Source of the DNA: Pseudomonadota bacterium
Lineage (GTDB): Bacteria; Pseudomonadota; Gammaproteobacteria; Burkholderiales; Sulfuricellaceae
Direction of reading: 5' to 3'
Length of the DNA stretch: 44,146 nucleotides
Assembly: GCA_021792335.1 (NCBI GenBank)
Contig: JAJYUW010000003.1
Location: forward strand, 11,721 to 55,866
Shown here: in pieces, positions 36,696 to 44,146 of the stretch
Position numbering within the stretch: position 1 is the stretch's first letter
Layout of the letters: each line of letters begins with the position of its first letter
Position numbers and translations under genes: made by a program
Notes under the pieces: model-generated
Databases searched by the model: none
Told to the model about the DNA's origin: nothing
What the model saw: only the letters and a program-made list of their open reading frames with translations

Positions 36696-38255
36696 ATGCC
36701 GTTAACGCTGACCGTACCTGCGCTCAATCAGGTTGAAGACCTGACCGTCGAAACGCGTCCGAAATACCTGAAAGAATGGCTGGACACCCTGCCCCTGACC
36801 AATCTGCCCGAGGTCTCAGGTACCCTGAAAGATGAGCTCGGCGCGTTGAACCAGCAGAAAGTCGCGATGGAAACGCGTCTCAAACTGCTCGAATTATACC
36901 GTGATGTCATCCTCAAACTGCTGCCGGCCATGGAAGAACAGTTTGTCGCCGCGCGCCTGCCGCTGCCGGATAAAAACCGGCAGATGGCTGAGCGGGCACG
37001 TCAACTGCAGATCGAGTTGGCCAACGGCTACAAGATCATCCTGCTGGATTACCAGAATAAACGCATCACTTTCGGCACGGGGAAAATCCCGCAGATGGCA
37101 GCGCAACGCGCCATATCCGCTTTAAGCCGGATACTGGCCATCTGCTACCAGACTTATGCGCCGACACCCTCCGGCATCTGGTTCGAGATTCACCAGATTT
37201 TTCGCTTCGGCATCGAACAGGGAATCGTCACCGAATCCGTCGCGGACGGGGACGGGGAAAGCAGCATCGGCCTGATTTACAAGCAAACCCTGCTGCTCTC
37301 GCTGGCAAACCCTTACCACCTGAATCAGGGCGAAGTCGAACAAATTCTGGGTTACCTGGCCTTATTCGGCGATCTGGCGCAACTTCAGACTTTGGTACAA
37401 AGCGCCAATCCTGTCGGCTTGTTCCTGGTAAAAACCAACAGCGACAGCCCTCCCAAGAGCGCCCCGCAGAACCTCAACGAGGTCGACAATCGCAACGACA
37501 TACTGCTCAACACGCTGGAATTGGCGCACGCACTGCACCACCACCTCGAAAGGCTGAAAGCGGGGGAATCACTGAAAGCCCTGCGTCTTCCCGAAGCCGC
37601 AAAAGGCCCCGGCTACCAGAAGCTGCTGCAGCACCTGCTCAAGCACTGGTCGGCGGCCCCTAAACGCGTTTTCAACCGCACGCCAAACATTTCCAGCACC
37701 GAAGTATGCGTCGGGCTCCCGGCGCTGCACCATTTTTTAGGCGGGCGCAATGCCGGCAACGAAACCGGTCTCTCGTCAATCCAAACGGCCAAGGGCCCGA
37801 GATTTGCCTCCGACAAGTGGCTGGTCGTCAATGAAAGTGCTGGCGGCTTGTCACTGCGCGGATCTTCCGTGATCGTGGGACACATCCGTCCAGGCTGCGT
37901 CATTGGGCTGAAGGAAGCAGGCGGCAACGAATGGCGCATCGGCGCTGTGCGCTGGGCGAAGAGCGAAAAAGCCGACCATCTCGAAATCGGCACGCAGCTC
38001 CTGGCCCCCAAAGCCGATCCGGTCAGGGTCATGCCGTCCATCGCCGGTCCTGCGGAAACTTTCCAGGCGGCCCTGCTGCTGCCCGAAACCCCCCTGCTCA
38101 AGCAGCCGGAAACCCTGATTGCACCGCGCGGGACTTTCAGCCCGCAGCGCGAGTTGCTGCTTGAATTCGGCGGCGGCGCGACCCGGACCATCCGCGCCGT
38201 CAAGCTGGTAGAACAAGCCGCGGGTTTCGAACGTTTCGAGTTCAGCCGGAGCTAA
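36696..38255 (+). CDS. Conserved protein with PilZ-like C-terminus
   Basis: A 519-residue cytoplasmic protein starting MPLTLTVPALNQVEDLTVETRPK at ATG 36696 (an in-frame extension to 36597 lacks similarity). Residues about 30–370 are helical and resemble a family conserved in betaproteobacteria without known role. Residues about 370–480 look like a β-barrel of PilZ type (WLVVNESAGGLSLRG, PGCVIGLKE, WRIGAVRWAKS, IGTQLLAP), the usual fold for c-di-GMP binding, but the RxxxR motif is not clear. It converges with YihY and the two genes overlap by 3–4 nt at their stops. Confidence 0.6.
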   Translation: MPLTLTVPALNQVEDLTVETRPKYLKEWLDTLPLTNLPEVSGTLKDELGALNQQKVAMETRLKLLELYRDVILKLLPAMEEQFVAARLPLPDKNRQMAERARQLQIELANGYKIILLDYQNKRITFGTGKIPQMAAQRAISALSRILAICYQTYAPTPSGIWFEIHQIFRFGIEQGIVTESVADGDGESSIGLIYKQTLLLSLANPYHLNQGEVEQILGYLALFGDLAQLQTLVQSANPVGLFLVKTNSDSPPKSAPQNLNEVDNRNDILLNTLELAHALHHHLERLKAGESLKALRLPEAAKGPGYQKLLQHLLKHWSAAPKRVFNRTPNISSTEVCVGLPALHHFLGGRNAGNETGLSSIQTAKGPRFASDKWLVVNESAGGLSLRGSSVIVGHIRPGCVIGLKEAGGNEWRIGAVRWAKSEKADHLEIGTQLLAPKADPVRVMPSIAGPAETFQAALLLPETPLLKQPETLIAPRGTFSPQRELLLEFGGGATRTIRAVKLVEQAAGFERFEFSRS

Positions 38256-39466
38256 GTAATTGCAAATAAATCTTTCAGGGAAAGGCCCAATGCTTCATCG
38301 AGCCTCGCCATGAGGCCCGCCAATACAACGCCTTTCTGCTTGTTCCCTTCGCCCAGTACCGCACGTGCCTGATCGGGATCGAACACGAAAGCGCGGTAAA
38401 CATCGGCGATCCTGATCGCGTCCGCGCTCCGGAACAGCGTCCAGCCGCCGCCTTCCACACTGCCCACCCAAGCGCAAACAATCAGCCGGTCGAGAACGTC
38501 CTCGACATCATCCGGCCCCAACTCCGACTCAGCTTGCAAGCGCAGCAGGCTGACAGTGTCGCCGCTTTGCTGCGCCTTGCACAACGCCCGAAGAATGGAC
38601 AGTGCGGCGAAAAACTCCTGCCCGGCAACGGCCTCGCCCTGGCGGACAGTTCTACCCCAGCTAGGAAGCGCTGCGGTTATCACCGCACCGGACAGCACCA
38701 CCAGCCAGGAAAGATAAACCCAGATAAGAAATATGGGAACACTGGCGAAGGCCCCGTACACCAGAGTATAGGTGGGGAAATGCGTCACATAAAGCGTAAA
38801 TGCCTTCTTCATCAGTTCGAAGGCGAGCCCCGCCAGCAAGCCGCCGATCAAGGCGTGGCGCGGCGATACGGAGCGGCTTGGAACTATCATATAAAGCAGC
38901 GCGAAGGAAACGATGGTCAGTACTACCGGCACCATCTTCAGGGTAATGATACCGATCAGAGGGATGTCCTTCACCAGTCCCAGGGAAAGGCTCACCAGGT
39001 AGGACATCAGGGAAAGGCTGGCCCCGATCAGCAGCGGCCCGAGGGTCAGCGCCGCCCAGTAGATCAGGAAACGCTGAACCAGCGGGCGCTTGCGGCGCAC
39101 GCGCCAGATCACATTGAAGGCCTGGTCGATGGTGTGCATCAGCATGAACGCGGTCACGCCCAGCAGCACGATCCCCAACGCGGTGAGATTCGCCACCTTC
39201 TCGGAGAATTGCTGCATATACACCGAGATGATCTTGCCCGCCGAGATCGGAACAAAATTGCTCAGGATGAAGAGCTTGAGCTGGGTCATCAAGCTGGTGA
39301 ACACCGGAAACGCGGAAAACACCGTCAGGGCGATGGTGATGACAGGCACCAGCGCCAGCAGTGTCGTGTAGGTCAGGCTCGCGGCAAACTGGGTACTCCG
39401 GTCTTCCTTGAACCGCCGCTGCACGAAACGCAGAAAGGGGATGAGGTGAGAAAAGTTCTTGCGCAT
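38252..39466 (-). CDS. YihY/BrkB-family inner-membrane protein
   Basis: A 404-residue protein with six predicted membrane helices in the first about 290 residues and the family signature FAASLTYTTLLALVPVITIALTVFSAFP near the start, then LMHTIDQAFNVIWRVRRKRP and VYGAFASVPIFLIWVYLSWLVVLSGAVI. The C-terminal about 110 residues form a winged-helix-like cytosolic domain, a common extension in betaproteobacteria. Once misnamed ribonuclease BN; it is a membrane protein, possibly a transporter. It starts at ATG 39466. Confidence 0.92.
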   Translation of the reverse strand: MRKNFSHLIPFLRFVQRRFKEDRSTQFAASLTYTTLLALVPVITIALTVFSAFPVFTSLMTQLKLFILSNFVPISAGKIISVYMQQFSEKVANLTALGIVLLGVTAFMLMHTIDQAFNVIWRVRRKRPLVQRFLIYWAALTLGPLLIGASLSLMSYLVSLSLGLVKDIPLIGIITLKMVPVVLTIVSFALLYMIVPSRSVSPRHALIGGLLAGLAFELMKKAFTLYVTHFPTYTLVYGAFASVPIFLIWVYLSWLVVLSGAVITAALPSWGRTVRQGEAVAGQEFFAALSILRALCKAQQSGDTVSLLRLQAESELGPDDVEDVLDRLIVCAWVGSVEGGGWTLFRSADAIRIADVYRAFVFDPDQARAVLGEGNKQKGVVLAGLMARLDEALGLSLKDLFAIT

Positions 39467-39503
39467 GAATTACGTTATTATATTGGAAAAGGAGATATCC
39501 ACC

Positions 39504-39572
39504 ATGCATGAAATACGCAATCAACGCCGCCCCGGCTCAACCAGCGTGCCGGCGGCAAAGGCCCTTCCATGA
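39504..39572 (+). CDS. Possible 22-residue leader peptide before the HugZ-like gene
   Basis: ATG 39504 follows a near-ideal ribosome site (AAGGAG, 8 nt upstream). The 22-codon frame begins MHEIRNQRRPG, is strongly basic, and ends in a TGA that overlaps the ATG of the next gene as ATGA. The layout suggests translational coupling. A real small protein or a regulatory leader are both possible. No family is recognised. Confidence 0.4.
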   Translation: MHEIRNQRRPGSTSVPAAKALP

Positions 39573-40273
39573 CATCACCCGCATCCGTCACGAAACAGGC
39601 GCGCAGGCTGCTGCGCGCAGAGCATACCGGCCTGCTCTCCACGCTCTCCCACAAACTCGGCGGCTACCCATTCGGCTCGGCGGTATCCTGCCTGACCGAT
39701 CATGAAGCCAGGCCGATGTTCCTGATCAGCCGGCTGGCGGAACATACGCTCAACATCGAACAGGATCCGCGCGCGAGCTTGCTGGTGCATGAGCAGTCGA
39801 ACGACGTCCAGGCCGGTGAGCGTCTCACCCTGGTGGGTGAAGCGGTGCGCATTGAAACCACGGCAATGCTCAAGGCACGCTACCTGCGCTTCTTCCCCAG
39901 TGCGGAGCAATATTTCGCGCTGGATTTCGGTTTTTACCGCCTCGAGCCCGTCACCCTGCGCTATATCGGCGGTTTCGGTGAAACGCGCTGGATCGCGCCC
40001 GGCGACATCCTGCCGCCGCAAAATTCCCTGGCACGGGAGGAAGAAGCATTTCTTGTCCGCTTCAATCGTGAACAGGCCGGGGACCTGCAATTCTTCTGCC
40101 GCACCTACTACGGCATGGGCACCGGTGACGCCGCCATGGTGGGAATCGACTGCGATGGTTTCGACATCCTGGCAGATGGCCAGCTGCTGCGTTTCGACTT
40201 TCCCGATACCGTCATCAATGCCGCGCAAGCCGGAGCGGTGCTGTCGAAAATGATGCAGGAAAATGTCGCGTGA
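39569..40273 (+). CDS. HugZ/pyridoxamine-oxidase-like protein
   Basis: A 234-residue protein of the split-barrel FMN-binding fold (residues about 1–150: LLRAEHTGLLSTLSHKLGGYPFGSAVSCLTD, LISRLAEHTLNIEQDPRASLLV) with a C-terminal DUF2470-like domain (about 155–230: GDAAMVGIDCDGFDILADGQLLRFDFP). The pair is typical of HugZ-like heme-utilisation or heme-oxygenase proteins and of related oxidases. The start at 39569 overlaps the 22-codon leader frame. Its stop overlaps a GTG-started 35-residue membrane peptide gene. Confidence 0.85.
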   Translation: MTSPASVTKQARRLLRAEHTGLLSTLSHKLGGYPFGSAVSCLTDHEARPMFLISRLAEHTLNIEQDPRASLLVHEQSNDVQAGERLTLVGEAVRIETTAMLKARYLRFFPSAEQYFALDFGFYRLEPVTLRYIGGFGETRWIAPGDILPPQNSLAREEEAFLVRFNREQAGDLQFFCRTYYGMGTGDAAMVGIDCDGFDILADGQLLRFDFPDTVINAAQAGAVLSKMMQENVA

Positions 40274-40377
40274 ACAGAACCGCAACACTCCACTATGGCA
40301 GCATCATCAGCCTGATCGCGCTCAGCCTGGTTTTTTTCCTCAGCGCCATTTTCTACGCACGGTTGAGCCGCGCATGA
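40270..40377 (+). CDS. 35-residue single-helix membrane protein
   Basis: The GTG at 40270 overlaps the HugZ-like stop as GTGA. The frame reads (M)NRTATLHYGS, then a clear membrane helix IISLIALSLVFFLSAIFYA, then RLSRA and a stop. It is polar–helix–basic, as small membrane proteins are. Translational coupling and the clean helix support a real gene; no family is recognised. Confidence 0.55.
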   Translation: MNRTATLHYGSIISLIALSLVFFLSAIFYARLSRA

Positions 40378-40410
40378 ACCTAAAAACCGCGGCTGGCAAA
40401 CTGCCAGCCC

Positions 40411-40514
40411 TTCGATACACCCGCTGCGCGGGCTACTCAGGGCGAACGGGGTATTCACCCGCTGGGTGAGAAGCCGTTCGTGGTGAGTAGCCTTGCGTAG
40501 CAAGGCGTATCGAA
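40411..40514. repeat. Large palindrome of the TTCGATACACC type
   Basis: The 40-bp left arm (40411–40450) is an imperfect inverse of the right arm (40474–40514); both end in TTCGATAC at the outside and in GAACGG at the inside. Together with the next repeat it fills the 343-bp gap 40378–40720, which contains no gene. It is bounded on the left by AACCTAAAAAC (40377–40387), and AACCTAAAAA recurs at 40553. Confidence 0.8.
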
Positions 40515-40573
40515 CCATGAATGGCCTGCAACTGCCGAATTTAGGATGAATCAACCTAAAAAAAGCAATTCAG

Positions 40574-40701
40574 CCACGGATTAACACAGATATACACAGA
40601 TTATCAATGAGTTACCATTCTCATTCCAATCACCTTTTGGGTGAGGTGAAAATCCTCAATAACACCTTGTTTTATCTGTGTTAATCCGTGTTTATCTGTG
40701 G
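40574..40701. repeat. Palindrome of the CCACGGATTAACAC type (second copy)
   Basis: The left arm CCACGGATTAACACAGATA (40574–) faces TATCTGTGTTAATCCGTG… ending in CTGTGG at 40701. Related to the copy inside the transglycosylase gene at 32269–32325. Lies just after leuA on its downstream side. Confidence 0.8.
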
Positions 40702-40720
40702 ATAAAAGAGGTTTTAAGGA

Positions 40721-42256
40721 TCAAACCTGCGGATTCATCCGCTCCAGCTTCGCAGCCAGTTTGTTCAGGGCGTTGAGGTAAGCCTTGGCCGAGGCAATCA
40801 CGATATCGGTATCCGCCCCCTGGCCGTTGACGATGCGCCCGCCCTTGGACAGCCGCACCGTCACTTCGCCCTGGGCATCGGTGCCGCTGGTGATGTTGTT
40901 GACCGAGTAGAGTTGCAGCTCCGTGCCGCTCTTGACAATCGCCTCGATCGCCTTGAACGAGGCATCGACCGGACCGCCGCCATCGGCTTCCGCGCCTTTT
41001 TCCTTGCCGCCATCGCTGATGGTAACGCGGGCATGAGGCGTTTCGCCGGTTTCGGAACAAACCCTGAGCGCAACCAGCTTGAACTGCTCCTGCACCATCG
41101 CCTGCTCCTCGTCGCTTACCAGCGCATGGATATCCTCGTCGAAGATCTCGTGCTTCTTGTCGGCGAGATCCTTGAAGCGGGCAAAGGCGGCATTGAGGGC
41201 CTCTTCCGATTCGAGCTGGATGCCGAGCTCCACCAGGCGGCTGCGGAAGGCATTGCGGCCGGAATGCTTGCCCATCACCATCTTGTTCGCGCTCCAGCCA
41301 ACATCCTCGGCGCGCATGATCTCGTAGGTTTCGCGGTGCTTGAGCACGCCGTCCTGATGGATGCCGGACTCGTGGGCGAAGGCATTGGCGCCGACAATAG
41401 CCTTGTTGGGCTGCACCGCGAAGCCGGTAATGCCCGCCACCAGGCGGCTGGCCGGCACGATCTGGGTGGTGTCGATGCCGGTATCGCAGGGAAAAACGTC
41501 CTGGCGCGTACGCACCGCCATGACGATTTCTTCCAGCGCAGCGTTGCCTGCGCGCTCGCCCAGGCCGTTGATGGTGCACTCCACCTGGCGCGCGCCCGCC
41601 AGCACCGCCGCAAGGGAATTGGCCACCGCCAGCCCCAAATCGTTATGGCAGTGCACCGAGAAGATGGCTTTGTCGGAATTGGGAATGCGCTCGCGCAGGG
41701 TGGCGATGAGGCTGCCAAACTGCTGCGGCAGGTTGTAGCCGACGGTGTCGGGAATATTCAGGGTCGTGGCGCCGGCCTCGATCACCGCTTCCAGGATGCG
41801 GCACAGGAAATCGGTCTCGGAGCGTCCGGCGTCCTCGGGCGAGAACTCGACGTTGTCGGTCCATTTGCGCGCCCATTTCACCGCTTTAACCGCCTGTTCG
41901 ACCACCTGATCCGGGCTCATGCGCAGCTTCTTTTCCATGTGGATCGGGCTGGTGGCGATGAAGGTGTGGATGCGGCCGGAAACGGCCGGTTTGATCGCCT
42001 CGCCGGCGCGCTCGATGTCGCGCTCCAGCGCGCGCGCCAGCCCGCACACCGTGCTGTCCTTGACGCTGCTCGCGACCGCCTTGACCGACTCGAAATCGCC
42101 GTTGCTGGCTGCCGGAAAGCCGGCCTCGATCACATCCACGCGCATGCGCTCCAGTTGCCGCGCAATGCGCACCTTTTCTTCCTTGGTCATCGATGCGCCG
42201 GGGCTTTGCTCTCCGTCGCGCAAGGTGGTGTCAAATATGATCAGCTTGTCTGTCAT
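40721..42256 (-). CDS. leuA: 2-isopropylmalate synthase
   Basis: A 511-residue enzyme that condenses acetyl-CoA with 2-oxoisovalerate in the first committed step of leucine synthesis. The catalytic TIM barrel shows [13 protein letters not shown] (residues 8–20) and the metal motif [13 protein letters not shown]; the C-terminal LeuA regulatory domain (about 390–500: [34 protein letters not shown]) that binds leucine is complete. It starts at ATG 42256 with GGAG upstream. It is on the same strand as psd–pssA but separated by a 300-bp gap. Confidence 0.97.
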   Translation of the reverse strand: MTDKLIIFDTTLRDGEQSPGASMTKEEKVRIARQLERMRVDVIEAGFPAASNGDFESVKAVASSVKDSTVCGLARALERDIERAGEAIKPAVSGRIHTFIATSPIHMEKKLRMSPDQVVEQAVKAVKWARKWTDNVEFSPEDAGRSETDFLCRILEAVIEAGATTLNIPDTVGYNLPQQFGSLIATLRERIPNSDKAIFSVHCHNDLGLAVANSLAAVLAGARQVECTINGLGERAGNAALEEIVMAVRTRQDVFPCDTGIDTTQIVPASRLVAGITGFAVQPNKAIVGANAFAHESGIHQDGVLKHRETYEIMRAEDVGWSANKMVMGKHSGRNAFRSRLVELGIQLESEEALNAAFARFKDLADKKHEIFDEDIHALVSDEEQAMVQEQFKLVALRVCSETGETPHARVTISDGGKEKGAEADGGGPVDASFKAIEAIVKSGTELQLYSVNNITSGTDAQGEVTVRLSKGGRIVNGQGADTDIVIASAKAYLNALNKLAAKLERMNPQV

Positions 42257-42556
42257 GATGTGCTCCGCTTCAAGGTCTTGAATATGGCTACACCAACCGT
42301 AGAGTTTCCGGTTGTCGGGTGATGCTGGATTGTGGGGTGGAAGTTTTTAGCGCCAGCGGCGCAGCAGCAGGCCGGCCAACAGGATGTGGGCCGGATGGAG
42401 AACGAAGGATGCTTGGGATGCGAGACTCATGGTGTCGAATATAAATGGTTTTTTTTATGAGTGCAAGCGAAAAGCCTATCCACCCCGCTCCGCCTCACCG
42501 AGCCGTAGCCCGGATGCAGCGCAGCGGAATCCGGGGAACGTGGAAGCCCACGGACC
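42257..42556. other. Gap between pssA and leuA
   Basis: No gene found. The right half is filled by a palindromic repeat (42504–42580). The left part holds the presumed leuA promoter region; no convincing −35/−10 pair was recognised. Confidence 0.5.
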
Positions 42557-42580
42557 TCACTTCGTTTCATCCGGGCTACG
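42504..42580. repeat. Palindrome of the CGTAGCCCGGATG type
   Basis: CGTAGCCCGGATG (42504–42516) is inverted by CATCCGGGCTACG (42568–42580). A widespread proteobacterial intergenic repeat type. The right arm lies within the end of pssA and supplies its last codons and stop. Confidence 0.85.
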
Positions 42581-43342
42581 CTTTCTCCGCCGAAGTACAC
42601 CCCACAACCAGTCCGCGTAGGCAGACAGTGCATACAGCGCGAAAAAGCCGAAGAGAACCCGCGGCGGGTCGGAAGAGATAAGGATAAAGGCCAGAACGAT
42701 CAGCAGGATAAAGATGAATGGCACGCTCTTGCGCAGGTTGATGTCCTTGCCGCTGTAATAGCGCAGATTGCTGACCATGGTCAGCCCGGCAAACAGCGTC
42801 ACGCCCCACACCAGCCAGCGGATCTCGCTGCCTCTCACTTGGTAGTCGTTCATGACCCACACCAGACCGGCCAGCAGCGCAGCCGCAGCGGGGCTGGGCA
42901 TGCCCTGAAAGAAGCGCTTGTCGACCACCGCCTCCAGCTGGGTGTTGAAACGCGCCAGGCGCAATGCCGCGCCCGCACAGTAAACGAAGGCAGCGATCCA
43001 GCCCAGCTTTCCCATGTCCTTGAGCGCCCAGACGTAGACGACAAGGGCGGGCGCCACACCAAAAGAGACCATGTCGGAAAGGGAGTCGTATTCCGCGCCG
43101 AATGCGCTCTGGGTGTGGGTGAGGCGTGCGACGCGGCCATCCAGGCCATCCATCACCATGGCAATAAAGATTGCCACCGCAGACTGCTCGAAGCGCCCGT
43201 TCATGGCCTGGACTATGGCGTAAAACCCGGCGAACAGCGCCGCGGTGGTAAACATGTTGGGCAGCAGATAAATGCCTCGGCGCCTCAGCCGGTTGTCCAG
43301 CAGGGGCTTATGACTGACGTGATCGAAATCTTCTTCATTCAT
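42557..43342 (-). CDS. pssA: Phosphatidylserine synthase (CDP-alcohol transferase)
   Basis: A 261-residue membrane enzyme that makes phosphatidylserine from CDP-diacylglycerol and serine. The CDP-alcohol phosphotransferase motif DGLDGRVAR…GAEYDSLSD is complete near residues 65–90, and six or more hydrophobic helices follow. The start is ATG 43342 (GGAG upstream). The end, RRRKRSPDETK, is encoded by the arm of a palindromic repeat, so the native C-terminus was replaced. It follows psd by 17 nt on the same strand, an operon for phosphatidylethanolamine synthesis. Confidence 0.95.
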   Translation of the reverse strand: MNEEDFDHVSHKPLLDNRLRRRGIYLLPNMFTTAALFAGFYAIVQAMNGRFEQSAVAIFIAMVMDGLDGRVARLTHTQSAFGAEYDSLSDMVSFGVAPALVVYVWALKDMGKLGWIAAFVYCAGAALRLARFNTQLEAVVDKRFFQGMPSPAAAALLAGLVWVMNDYQVRGSEIRWLVWGVTLFAGLTMVSNLRYYSGKDINLRKSVPFIFILLIVLAFILISSDPPRVLFGFFALYALSAYADWLWGVLRRRKRSPDETK

Positions 43343-43359
43343 CGCGCAGCTCCCCGATC

Positions 43360-44016
43360 TCAGCCCGTATTGAGCGGGCACTCGGCCAGCACCGTTTCAC
43401 CGGCTCGCACCTTGTCCCCGATGGCAACCCGGATCTGGGCCGGCAAGGGCAGATACACGTCCAGGCGCGAGCCGAAGCGGATGAAGCCGTAGCGCTGACC
43501 GCGCTCCAGCCAGTCTCCCGGCTTGGCGTAGCACAGGATGCGGCGGGCGATCAGCCCCGCCACCTGCACGCAGGTCACATCCCAGCCGCCCTCGGTGCGC
43601 ATCCATAACGCGTTGCGCTCGTTTTCCGTCGAGGCCTTGTCGAAGTCGGCGTTGATGAATTTTCCCGGGGTGTACCAGATCTCCTCCACCACCCCATCCA
43701 CCGGGCTGCGGTTGGAGTGAACGTTGAACAGGTTCATGAAGATGCTGATCTTTTGCGCTTCACGGTTGAGGTATGGATCCTGCGCACGTTCCACCGCAAT
43801 CACCCTGCCATCCGCCGGCGCAATCACCAGATTCGGGCTTTCCGGCGCCAGCCGCGGCGGATCGCGGAAAAACTGCAGCACGAACAGGCTGATCAGCCAC
43901 AAGGGCAGCGCCCACAGCCAGCCGGCAAGAAACGTCGCCGCCAGGGAAATCGCGGCAGCAATAGCCAGGAAAGGCCAGCCCTCACGGGCGATGATCGGAT
44001 GAGGATATGTCTTCAA
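43360..44016 (-). CDS. psd: Phosphatidylserine decarboxylase proenzyme
   Basis: A 218-residue short-type decarboxylase that converts phosphatidylserine to phosphatidylethanolamine. It has two N-terminal hydrophobic segments (residues about 13–47), [13 protein letters not shown], the [16 protein letters not shown] stretch, and the self-cleaving serine in RFGSRLD (near residue 181), which yields the pyruvoyl cofactor. It starts at ATG 44016. The next gene on its strand is pssA, 17 nt on; together they make the membrane phospholipid pathway. Confidence 0.95.
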   Translation of the reverse strand: MKTYPHPIIAREGWPFLAIAAAISLAATFLAGWLWALPLWLISLFVLQFFRDPPRLAPESPNLVIAPADGRVIAVERAQDPYLNREAQKISIFMNLFNVHSNRSPVDGVVEEIWYTPGKFINADFDKASTENERNALWMRTEGGWDVTCVQVAGLIARRILCYAKPGDWLERGQRYGFIRFGSRLDVYLPLPAQIRVAIGDKVRAGETVLAECPLNTG

Positions 44017-44048
44017 TTTGGGCTCTTTTGAAAAACGAGTGGGTTAAG

Positions 44049-44146
44049 TTAAGCGGCATGAGGGTTGAGCCTGTGGAAATCGAGCTTGCCGGCGATGAGG
44101 AAGATCACCGTGCGCATTGTATTGATGTTGGCATAGCCACGGGCCC
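44049..44146 (-). pseudogene. ISL3-like transposase C-terminus at the window edge
   Basis: The last about 31 codons before a TAA at 44049–44051 read ARGYANINTMRTVIFLIAG, KLDFHRLNPHAA, resembling the end of ISL3-type transposases. The rest lies outside the window, so it may be an intact element or a remnant. Confidence 0.5.

Noticed and set aside
40411-40701. CRISPR-like array
   Set aside because: The units are inverted arms of two different palindromes, not evenly spaced direct repeats, and no cas gene is near.
40913-42322. 469-codon frame opposite leuA
   Set aside because: Antisense shadow of leuA with no family resemblance.

Overview
The window looks like the chromosome of a betaproteobacterium, probably Nitrosomonadales-like (inference). 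The clues are the order ispB–rplU–rpmA–obgE–proB, the pair psd–pssA next to leuA, a PilS-type kinase preceded by a PP0621-like gene, and PilZ-like, YihY, CNP1-like and DUF3617 genes of the kind common in that class. Core genes are GC-rich, densely packed and often overlap by 4 nt.

Layout. (1) 1–2669: a pilS-like histidine kinase cut by the window edge, a small PP0621-like gene, and a graveyard where a HlyD C-terminus is joined to an ISL3-type transposase N-terminus. (2) 2670–22436: a genomic island of about 19.8 kb integrated at the 3' end of tRNA-Pro(CGG). It is bounded by a 46-bp direct repeat, with TTGGCGCA arm-type repeats at both ends, an AlpA/Xis-like gene at the distal end, and a truncated tyrosine integrase joined to an IS66 fragment next to the tRNA. 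(3) 22391–32257: tRNA-Pro, ispB, rplU–rpmA, obgE, proB, two small exported proteins, a cyclopropane synthase, rppH, a spermidine-synthase-like gene and proS. (4) 32245–44146: lytic transglycosylase; a TlpA–thioredoxin–TolC–adaptor operon; PilZ-like protein; YihY; HugZ-like protein; leuA; psd–pssA; and an ISL3-type transposase end at the right edge. The chromosomal gaps carry at least four families of palindromic repeats, some of which have been built into the ends of neighbouring genes.

The island cargo is a DNA phosphorothioation defence system. The plus-strand operon sspB (DUF4007)–sspC (large P-loop ATPase)–sspD (PP-loop/PAPS-reductase-like) should sulfur-modify DNA. The minus-strand operon sspF–sspG–sspH (DptF/G/H-like, with an FtsK-like motor in SspH) should restrict unmodified DNA. 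No SspA cysteine desulfurase is present, so sulfur must come from the host. At the tail-to-tail meeting point sits a lower-GC block (about 8.85–12.2 kb): a GIY-YIG-fold protein, a DndB-like DGQHR protein and an Mrr-like nuclease translationally coupled to sspH. This three-gene insert into an SspBCD–SspFGH system is the most novel-looking feature of the window.
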